Assembly (NCBI GenBank): GCA_016781115.1
Contig: JADDQX010000049.1
Span: forward strand, 1-13,529
Source of the DNA: Actinomycetota bacterium
Lineage (GTDB): Bacteria; Actinomycetota; CADDZG01; WHSQ01
Reading direction: 5' to 3'
DNA: 13,529 nucleotides
Positions 7,232 to 13,205 of the stretch are shown one piece after another; position 1 is the stretch's first letter; each line of letters starts with the position of its first letter. Below the pieces are notes generated by a model, which saw nothing but the letters and a program-made list of their open reading frames with translations, was not told the origin of the DNA and did not search any database. The translations under genes were made by a program, and so were the position numbers.

Positions 7232-8310
7232 GCCAGATCGCCCCGACCGAGCCCGCTTCGAGCGGGCCGGGGAGACGGGACGGCGCTCTCATCGAGGTGA
7301 GGAACCTCAGCAAGCACTTTCCCGTTACCGAGGGGATCATCTTCCGCAAAGAGGTGGCGCGTGTTCAAGCGGTGGCCGACGTGAGCTTCACGCTGATGCC
7401 GGGTGAGACGCTCGGGCTCGTCGGCGAGTCCGGGTGCGGAAAGTCGACGACCGCGCGGCTCATCACGAAGCTTCTACCTGCCTCGTCGGGCCAGATCTTC
7501 TTCGAGGGCCGGGACATCACGAAGCTGTCACGCCGGGACATGTTGCCGCTCCGTCGCGAGATCCAGATGATCTTTCAGGATCCGTATTCGTCGGTGAACC
7601 CCAAGCAGACCGTCGGACAGATCATCGGCGCACCGTTCGACATCCACAAGATCCCGGGTGACCAGAAGAAGCAGGTGCGTGAGTTGATGGATCGCGTCGG
7701 TCTGAACCCGGAGCACTACAACCGTTATCCACACGAGTTCTCCGGAGGACAACGTCAACGCATCGGGGTGGCTCGCGCGTTGGCACTTCGTCCGAAGGTG
7801 ATCATCTGCGACGAGCCGGTATCGGCACTGGACGTGTCGATCCAAGCGCAGATCCTCAACCTGCTCGAGGATCTGCAGGACGAGTTCAAGCTGACCTACC
7901 TGTTCATCTCGCACGATCTCGGCGTCGTTCGGCACATCTCGGATCGCATCGCCGTGATGTACCTCGGGCACGTGGTCGAGGTGGCTCAAGCGGACGAGCT
8001 CTACGAAGATCCCAAGCACCCGTACACCGCGGCACTGTTGTCCGCCGTGCCGAAGGCATATTCCGACACCGATGCGCGCGAGCGGGTGGTGTTAACCGGA
8101 GACGTTCCGTCCCCGATGGATCCGCCTTCCGGTTGCCCCTTCCACCCCCGCTGCCCCAAGGCTCGCATCGTCGCCGGGAGCAAGGACAAGGTTCCGGACA
8201 ACTGCAGGGACGTGATGCCGCCGCTGGGTGAGGTGGCGAGTAACCACTACGCGGCCTGTTGGTACCCCGTCGACGTCGGCGAGAAGCTCCACCGCGCCGC
8301 GCACGCGTAA
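7228..8310 (+). CDS. dppF: Peptide ABC transporter ATP-binding protein, DppF/OppF type
   Basis: This is the partner ATPase of DppD, with 360 residues. Walker A is GESGCGKS (66-73). The Q-loop (MIFQDPYSSVNPKQ), signature (SGGQRQR), Walker B (VIICDEPVSALD) and H-loop (LFISHDLGVVRH) are all intact. The GTG at 7228 overlaps the dppD stop in a GTGA junction and has a good ribosome-binding site (aaggaagg, about 7 bases away). The frame is also open further upstream, but only this start gives the standard DppF N-terminus. The C-terminal cysteines lie at 303, 309, 326 and 344, so the gap between the second and third is 16 residues where DppD and the left-edge ATPase have 6. This is a local insertion of ten residues (around VAGSKDKVPDN). 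Of an 80-residue core, 64 residues match the truncated ATPase at the left edge, indicating a recent paralogue. Confidence 0.94.
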   Translation: MSQIAPTEPASSGPGRRDGALIEVRNLSKHFPVTEGIIFRKEVARVQAVADVSFTLMPGETLGLVGESGCGKSTTARLITKLLPASSGQIFFEGRDITKLSRRDMLPLRREIQMIFQDPYSSVNPKQTVGQIIGAPFDIHKIPGDQKKQVRELMDRVGLNPEHYNRYPHEFSGGQRQRIGVARALALRPKVIICDEPVSALDVSIQAQILNLLEDLQDEFKLTYLFISHDLGVVRHISDRIAVMYLGHVVEVAQADELYEDPKHPYTAALLSAVPKAYSDTDARERVVLTGDVPSPMDPPSGCPFHPRCPKARIVAGSKDKVPDNCRDVMPPLGEVASNHYAACWYPVDVGEKLHRAAHA

Positions 8311-8318
8311 CGGCGGCG

Positions 8319-9167
8319 ATGACCTTCTCGATCGTCGCCTGCGACCTACAAGCCGATCCTTCTCCCGAATGGGGAGTAGCGGTCGCCTCTAAGTTCCTCG
8401 CCGTCGGCTCGTGCGTCGGGTTCGCCCGTGCCGGAGCTGGCGCCGTCGCGACGCAAGCTCTCGCGAACGTCGCGTACGGCCCACAGGGGCTTGACCTTCT
8501 GAGCTCCGGGCGCAGCGCGCAGGAGGTCGTGGCATCCCTCACCGGGGGCGACGAGGGCCGCGACGACCGTCAGCTGGGAGTGGTCGATCGGGACGGGGGG
8601 GCCGCGACCTTCACCGGCGGAGGGTGTTTCGACTGGGCGGGAGGCGTAGCGCGTGACGGCTACTGCTGCCAGGGGAACATCCTGACGGGACACGAGGTCG
8701 TGAGCTCGATGAGCAGCGCTTTCGAGGAAGCGCGAGGTGAACTGGCCCAGCGGCTCCTCGCCGCACTGGCCGCGGGCGACGCGGCGGGCGGTGACCGCAG
8801 GGGCAGGCAGTCCGCCGCGCTCCTGGTCGTAAGGGAGGGCGGCGGCTACGGGGGTGGCAACGACGTAGCTGTCGACCTACGGGTGGACGATCACCCCGCT
8901 CCGGTACCCGAGCTCCAGCGACTCTTCGGGATACATCGCCTGTTGATGCCGCGCCCACAGGATCTAGAGATCTTCGACATCGATGCGGCGCTCGCTGCAG
9001 AGCTACGTCAGCTGTTGCAGCTGCCTGCGGGAGATACCTACGACGCCGAGGTAAGGACGGCGCTGCGCGAGTTCGTTGGGAGCGAGAACCTCGAAGAACG
9101 CTGGATCGACCAGGACCGGATGGAGCGCGGCGTACTGGAGCATCTGCGCAGCAAGAGAGCTACCTAG
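8319..9167 (+). CDS. DUF1028 family protein (Ntn-hydrolase-like fold) with putative peptidoglycan-binding C-terminus
   Basis: This 282-residue protein starts with the DUF1028 hallmark MTFSIVACD and continues with GVAVASKFLAVG, ARAGAGAVATQA, GPQGLDLLSSG and a DGYCCQGNIL segment, all typical of PF06267. The family is placed in the N-terminal-nucleophile hydrolase superfamily, but its reaction is unknown. Thr2 would be the exposed first residue after Met removal; calling it a nucleophile is inference. The C-terminal part (about 225-282, LREFVGSENLEERW then VLEHLRSK) resembles the putative peptidoglycan-binding module PF08823 seen on other DUF1028 proteins. The ATG at 8319 gives the standard N-terminus. 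It lies 8 bases after dppF, so it is very likely co-transcribed with the importer even though its ribosome-binding site is poor. No signal peptide is visible, so it should act in the cytoplasm, perhaps on imported peptides or muropeptides. Confidence 0.85.
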   Translation: MTFSIVACDLQADPSPEWGVAVASKFLAVGSCVGFARAGAGAVATQALANVAYGPQGLDLLSSGRSAQEVVASLTGGDEGRDDRQLGVVDRDGGAATFTGGGCFDWAGGVARDGYCCQGNILTGHEVVSSMSSAFEEARGELAQRLLAALAAGDAAGGDRRGRQSAALLVVREGGGYGGGNDVAVDLRVDDHPAPVPELQRLFGIHRLLMPRPQDLEIFDIDAALAAELRQLLQLPAGDTYDAEVRTALREFVGSENLEERWIDQDRMERGVLEHLRSKRAT

Positions 9168-10339
9168 ACGCTCCCTCTCAGCGACGTCCGAGCGCGCGCC
9201 GAAGCCAGCTCGAACACCTCCCGCAGCGGGAGTCCCGACGACCTTGCCACCCGCAGCGCGTCTTCGTATTCCGGAGAAGCCGTCACTGTCTCGCCGCCCC
9301 GCCGACCCAGCTTGACCCGCACCGGCTCGCCCGCGACCTCCACCTCGATCCACTCCCGTTGGAGCTCGTCCTTGTGGACCCGCTGCAACCTCGCGCCCAG
9401 GGTCGTGGTTTCCCGGTAGAGGGTGTCCAGAACGCGCTCTCTGTGTTCCGCGGCCACCAGGATGGACAGCGTGAGCGCGGGGCGCCCTTTCTTCATGACG
9501 ATCGGTGTTGACCAGGCGTCTGAAGCTCCAGCCCGTAGCAGGGACTCGATGCAGTACGGGATCAGCTCGCCGCTCATGTCGTCGACGTTCGTCTCTATCA
9601 GCCACGCTTCGCCCCGCGACTGCTGAGCGATCTCGCTGCCGACTAGAACACGCACCACGTTCGGCCGATCCAGATCGCGGCGTCCCGCGCCGTATCCCGT
9701 TGCGTGCAGGTGCAAAGCGGGCATCGGGCCGAAGGTGTCGGACGCCGCTACCAGCAGAGCGGCGCCCGTCGGGGTCACTAGCTCTTGATCGCCCCGCTCC
9801 TCGAGCGCGACACCGCGCAGGATCTCCAGAACCGCCGGCGCGGGTATCGGGAGCGGTCCGTGGGCAGAGTCGACCCACCCGCGGCCGGTCACCAACGGCG
9901 AGGTCACGATCCGGGACGGCGAGAAGTATTCGATCGCCGCGGCGCAGCCGACGATGTCGACGACCGCATCGATGCCCCCGACCTCGTGGAAGTGGACCTC
10001 CTGCGGCTCGCGTCCATGGATCTTCCCCTCTGCCTCCGCCAGCACCTGGAACGTCTTCATCGCCCGGGCCCCCACCCCGTGGGCGAGCGGAGCGTTCTCG
10101 AGGAGGGTTCTGATGTCGCGGTAGTTCCGGCTGGTGGCGCTGTCGTGGGTGATGACGTTCACTTGGGTCGCCCGGAGGCCCTGTTTCGTCACCTGTTCGA
10201 CGTGAAGCTCCCACGCCGGGATATCGAGAGAGTCGAGCGCGCGCCGGATCGTTTCCTCGGGTGCACCCGCGTCGATCAACGCGGCCAGCAGCATGTCGCC
10301 TGCGGCCCCCGACAAGCAGTCGAAGTACAGAAGGGTCAT
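9164..10339 (-). CDS. larC: LarC, nickel-pincer cofactor biosynthesis protein (nickel insertion)
   Basis: LarC inserts nickel into pyridinium-3,5-bisthiocarboxylate mononucleotide, the last step in making the cofactor of lactate racemase LarA and its relatives. The 391-residue protein shows the family's N-terminal FDCLSGAAGDMLLAALIDAG, the metal-ligand-rich VHFHEVGGIDAVVDIVG, ETNVDDMSGE and MKKGRP. The ATG at 10339 is used because homologues start a few residues before FDxxSG; the frame stays open to 10426 but that extension is low-complexity. The ATG overlaps the larB stop as ATGA. In Lactobacillus plantarum LarC is made from two frames by frameshifting, whereas here it is a single intact frame. 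Its TAG shares 4 bases with the stop region of the DUF1028 gene on the other strand. Confidence 0.93.
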   Translation of the reverse strand: MTLLYFDCLSGAAGDMLLAALIDAGAPEETIRRALDSLDIPAWELHVEQVTKQGLRATQVNVITHDSATSRNYRDIRTLLENAPLAHGVGARAMKTFQVLAEAEGKIHGREPQEVHFHEVGGIDAVVDIVGCAAAIEYFSPSRIVTSPLVTGRGWVDSAHGPLPIPAPAVLEILRGVALEERGDQELVTPTGAALLVAASDTFGPMPALHLHATGYGAGRRDLDRPNVVRVLVGSEIAQQSRGEAWLIETNVDDMSGELIPYCIESLLRAGASDAWSTPIVMKKGRPALTLSILVAAEHRERVLDTLYRETTTLGARLQRVHKDELQREWIEVEVAGEPVRVKLGRRGGETVTASPEYEDALRVARSSGLPLREVFELASARARTSLRGSV

Positions 10340-11091
10340 CGATGCATCGTCCTGAGCATCCGGAGCGCGAACATCGCGGCGCCGAAACCATTGTCGATGT
10401 TCATCACCGCTACCCCAGCCGCGCACGAGTTCAGCATCGCGAGGAGAGCGGCCAATCCCTCGAACGATGCTCCGTATCCCACGCTCGTTGGAACCGCCAC
10501 GACGGGAGACGCGGTGATGCCTCCGACGAGGCTCGCCAGCGCCCCTTCCATCCCCGCGACCACGATCAGCACTTCTGCCGCATGAAGGTGGTCCTGGGCC
10601 GCGAGCAACCGGTGCAAACCCGCGACGCCGACGTCGTTGATCCGATCGACCTCGGCCCCCGCCGCTTCAGCGGTGATGGCGGCCTCTTCCGACACGTATC
10701 GGTCGGACGTGCCGGCAGATACAACACCGATGCGGCCCAGCCGGCTTTCGGCCTCTGCTCTGAACACCACAAGGCGCGCATCCTCGTGATGACGTGCGAG
10801 GGGGAACTCCGCTTTCAGACGCTCCGCCATCTGGGGCTCGACGCGGGTGGCGAGGACGGGACCAGCGTTCTTCGCGAGCAGAACGCGCGCGATCTGTATC
10901 ACCTGGTCGGGGGTCTTTCGCTCGGCGAAGATCGCTTCTGGCATCCCTTGTCGCAGCTCTCGGTGAGTGTCGAGCCGCGCCACGTCGATGTCTTCGATCG
11001 GCAACGCCGAGAGCGCGCGCAGCGCCTCATCGACGGTGGTCGTGCCTGCTTCTATGCCTCTGAGCAGGACTTTCACCTCATCGGGGTGCAT
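10336..11091 (-). CDS. larB: LarB, nickel-pincer cofactor biosynthesis protein (biscarboxylate synthase)
   Basis: LarB carboxylates and hydrolyses nicotinic acid adenine dinucleotide to pyridinium-3,5-biscarboxylate mononucleotide, the first step of nickel-pincer cofactor synthesis. The 251-residue protein has a polar N-terminal region with RQGMPEAIFAERKT and a C-terminal AIR-carboxylase-like (PurE) domain from about residue 120 (VVSAGTSDRYVSEEAA, VAGMEGALASLVGG, PTSVGYGASFEG). Cys223 in LNSCAAGVAVMNIDNG falls close to the catalytic Cys221 of the L. plantarum enzyme. It is the first gene of the larBC pair and overlaps larC by 4 bases. The ATG at 11091 has no good ribosome-binding site. A TACACT -10-like box ends 7 bases upstream, which would give a leaderless message. 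larE, the sulphur-transfer partner, is not in this window. Confidence 0.93.
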   Translation of the reverse strand: MHPDEVKVLLRGIEAGTTTVDEALRALSALPIEDIDVARLDTHRELRQGMPEAIFAERKTPDQVIQIARVLLAKNAGPVLATRVEPQMAERLKAEFPLARHHEDARLVVFRAEAESRLGRIGVVSAGTSDRYVSEEAAITAEAAGAEVDRINDVGVAGLHRLLAAQDHLHAAEVLIVVAGMEGALASLVGGITASPVVAVPTSVGYGASFEGLAALLAMLNSCAAGVAVMNIDNGFGAAMFALRMLRTMHR

Positions 11092-11097
11092 GTGCCG

Positions 11098-11107
11098 AGT
11101 GTAGGAT
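11098..11107. promoter_or_regulatory. Overlapping divergent -10-like boxes between larB and the DUF4446 gene
   Basis: The two genes start only 24 bases apart. On the minus strand TACACT (11103-11098) lies 6 bases before the larB ATG. On the plus strand TAGGAT (11102-11107) lies 8 bases before the GTG at 11116. Both fit the TAnnnT pattern and overlap by 2 bases. The distances would give leaderless or near-leaderless messages in both directions. No convincing -35 boxes are seen. Confidence 0.35.
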
Positions 11108-11115
11108 GACGCACC

Positions 11116-11640
11116 GTGCCGGCCCTCACGACAGAGCAGACGACGCTGACTCTGGCCGTCGTGGCGGCAGTGGCCCTCTTCTCCCTGCTAGCGGCTGTCG
11201 CCTCCAATCTCCGCTTGCGCAAGGTCCGCAAGGAATACATGGTCCTGCGTGGCGACAAGGGCGATCGTGACGTCCTGGCGGCGGTAGGACGTGCGATGCG
11301 CCGAGTGGACGTGATGGAGCAGCGAGTCGATTCCGTGGTCCAAGCCCAAGAAGCTCAGTCTGCGCTCGGTCGGTTCGCCCTCCAGAAGTTCCACATGGTT
11401 CGCTACGACGCGTTCGACGACATGGGCGGCCGCCTGTCGTTCTCGGCGGCGCTTCTTGACGATCATGGGGACGGCATCGTCATCACCTCCATCAACGGAC
11501 GGAGCGAGACCCGCACGTATGCGAAGGAGATCTTCAATCTCGGTTCCGAACACAACCTCTCTGACGAGGAGCGCGAAGCGATAGCCGGAGCGGTCGCGGC
11601 ACGAGCTCGTGGAGACGTACGCGCATCTGCGGCCCGGTAG
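11116..11640 (+). CDS. DUF4446 family membrane-anchored protein
   Basis: This 174-residue protein of unknown function has one N-terminal membrane segment (about residues 10-31, LTLAVVAAVALFSLLAAVAS). A basic, charged and probably helical stretch follows (about 32-80, RLRKVRKEYMVL). The C-terminal domain with VRYDAFDDMGGRLSFSAALL, GIVITSINGR and YAKEIF is the DUF4446 (PF14584) signature. The protein is expected to sit in the membrane with this domain in the cytoplasm. The GTG at 11116 has only a weak aggat-type ribosome-binding site. It ends 12 bases before serS, so the two probably share a transcript, but nothing in the sequence links its role to translation. Confidence 0.82.
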   Translation: MPALTTEQTTLTLAVVAAVALFSLLAAVASNLRLRKVRKEYMVLRGDKGDRDVLAAVGRAMRRVDVMEQRVDSVVQAQEAQSALGRFALQKFHMVRYDAFDDMGGRLSFSAALLDDHGDGIVITSINGRSETRTYAKEIFNLGSEHNLSDEEREAIAGAVAARARGDVRASAAR

Positions 11641-11652
11641 CAGCAGCGAGAG

Positions 11653-12936
11653 ATGATCGACCTCCGGATCCTGCGCGAGCAACCAGATTCCGTACGAGCG
11701 GCCTACGCCCGGCGCGGCGGCGTCGACGGATTGGATCGGGTGATCGAGCTAGATCTTCGTCATAAGGATCTGTTGCGCCAGGTAGAGGACCTCCGGGCGG
11801 AGCAGAACCGGGCGTCGAAGGCGATCGGCGCGGCACCGCCGGATGAACGGCCCGCTGCGATCGCGCACGCGAAGGAGCTGTCGGACCGTCTTAAGACTCT
11901 CGAGCCGGACCTGGAGCAGGTGCAATCGCGGCTAGAGGAAGCTGCGGTTCACCTCCCGAACTTTCCGCACGAAAGCGTGCCTGAGGGGCTGTCCGAAGAC
12001 GACAACGTCGTCGAGCGTGAAGAGGGCGACAGGCGCGCGTTCGACTTCGAGCCGAAGGAGCATGTAGCTCTGGGAGAGGCGCTCGGGATCTTCGATGCGG
12101 AGCGAGGGGTCAAGACCTCCGGCAGCAGGTTCGTCTACCTCACAGGCACCGGCGTCGTGTTGGAGCTCGCGCTGGTGCGTTTCGCCGTCGACTTCTTGAT
12201 GAAGAGAGGCTTCACTCCCGTGGTGACGCCGGTGCTGGTGCGGGAGCACGCGATGTTCGGGACCGGGTTCCTTCCGGCTGAAGAGAGCGAGTTCTACCGG
12301 GTCGAGCGCGACGACCTCTATCTGGCGGGAACGTCCGAGGTCGCACTCGCGGCGATGCATTCGGACGAGATCCTCCCGGCAGAAAGGTTGCCTCGGCGGT
12401 ACGCCGGCTTCTCTTCCTGCTTCCGGCGCGAAGCGGGCAGCTATGGCAAGGACACGAAGGGCCTCGTCCGGGTGCACCAGTTCGACAAGGTCGAGCAATT
12501 CTCGTTCACTCATCCCGACGATTCATGGGAGGAGTACGAGGTCATCCGAAACAATCAGGAGCAGATCCTGCAGGCTCTCGAGATCCCGTACCGCGTCCTC
12601 GTGATGTGCGGCGGCGATCTGGGCTCATCCGCCGCGAAGAAGGTGGACCACGAGGCGTGGCTACCGGGGGCGCAGCGATACATGGAAGTCACTTCCGCAA
12701 CGAACGCGACCGACTACCAGGCTCGCCGGCTGCAGATCCGCTTCAAGGGGAACGACGACAGGGGCTTGGTGCACACGCTCAACGGCACCGCCTGCGCCGT
12801 CGGCCGGACCATCGTGGCGCTCCTCGAGAACCATCAGCAGCCGGATGGAAGCGTTCGGATCCCGGAGGCGCTACGGCCCTACACCGGCTTCGACCGCATC
12901 GAGCCGGTCGAAGATCAGTTCAGCGGGGACTCGTAG
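11653..12936 (+). CDS. serS: Seryl-tRNA synthetase
   Basis: This enzyme charges tRNA-Ser (and tRNA-Sec if present) with serine in the cytoplasm. The 427-residue length is normal. The N-terminal MIDLRILREQPDSVR leads into the long antiparallel coiled-coil arm (about residues 30-100) that grips the long variable arm of tRNA-Ser. The class II catalytic core follows: TPVLVREHAMFGTGFLP, the serine-binding TSEVALAAMHS, motif 2 (CFRREAGSYGKDTKGLVRVH) and motif 3 (NGTACAVGRTIVALLENHQ). The ATG at 11653 has a modest purine-rich site (gcgagag). The gene sits 12 bases after the DUF4446 gene, and a tRNA-Ser gene lies 80 bases downstream. It appears complete with no missing key region. Confidence 0.97.
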   Translation: MIDLRILREQPDSVRAAYARRGGVDGLDRVIELDLRHKDLLRQVEDLRAEQNRASKAIGAAPPDERPAAIAHAKELSDRLKTLEPDLEQVQSRLEEAAVHLPNFPHESVPEGLSEDDNVVEREEGDRRAFDFEPKEHVALGEALGIFDAERGVKTSGSRFVYLTGTGVVLELALVRFAVDFLMKRGFTPVVTPVLVREHAMFGTGFLPAEESEFYRVERDDLYLAGTSEVALAAMHSDEILPAERLPRRYAGFSSCFRREAGSYGKDTKGLVRVHQFDKVEQFSFTHPDDSWEEYEVIRNNQEQILQALEIPYRVLVMCGGDLGSSAAKKVDHEAWLPGAQRYMEVTSATNATDYQARRLQIRFKGNDDRGLVHTLNGTACAVGRTIVALLENHQQPDGSVRIPEALRPYTGFDRIEPVEDQFSGDS

Positions 12937-13016
12937 GCCTCGGTTCTTCGTGGGCGCGGGGCTGAAGTGAGCGATCCGCCGAGTGGAGGGGCTTCGTAGC
13001 CGAATAGGGTTTCCGT

Positions 13017-13099
13017 GGAGGGCTACGGTAACTGGTAACCGAACGGTCTTGAAAACCGTCGTCCGCAAGGACTTGGGGGTTCGAGTCCCCCGCCCTCCG
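13017..13099 (+). tRNA. tRNA-Ser (anticodon UGA)
   Basis: The full cloverleaf can be drawn. The acceptor stem is 13017-13023 with 13092-13098, followed by discriminator G at 13099, as expected for serine. The D-arm is cggt/accg around an 8-base loop containing GG. The anticodon stem is 13043-13047 with 13055-13059, and the loop cttgaaa gives anticodon TGA at 13050-13052. The long class II variable arm is gtcc-gcaa-ggac. The T-arm is ggggg/ccccc around ttcgagt. CCA is not encoded. It reads UCA and, by wobble, other UCN codons. It lies 80 bases after serS in the same direction. Confidence 0.95.
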
Positions 13100-13160
13100 C
13101 TAGGTCTGACCTGGACGTTTGCGATTCTTCGCTAGTTCACGAAGTACGGGGCCTTCTCGT

Positions 13161-13180
13161 TTGACATCCTTTTGACATCC
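13161..13180. repeat. Direct repeat of a TTGACA-containing 9-mer, 11-bp period
   Basis: ttgacatcc occurs at 13161-13169 and again at 13172-13180, about one helical turn apart. Each copy contains a consensus -35 hexamer TTGACA. No matching -10 box stands out at 16-18 bases from either copy. It could be a promoter part or a regulator-binding repeat upstream of the endonuclease gene at 13206. Confidence 0.45.
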
Positions 13181-13205
13181 CGTCGTGGTCTGCCATCCTC
13201 AGGAC

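Noticed and set aside
9003..10391. 462-codon minus-strand frame overlapping larC in another frame
   Set aside because: Arg/Gly/Pro-rich translation typical of an out-of-frame reading. larC in the neighbouring frame has clear family motifs.
10340..10426. Upstream extension of larC by 29 codons
   Set aside because: It would overlap larB deeply, is not seen in LarC homologues, and the ATGA junction at 10336-10339 is the classic coupled start.
12937..13016. Terminator for serS
   Set aside because: Only a 4-bp ggct/agcc hairpin and a distant ctcgg/ccgag pair are visible, too weak to call.
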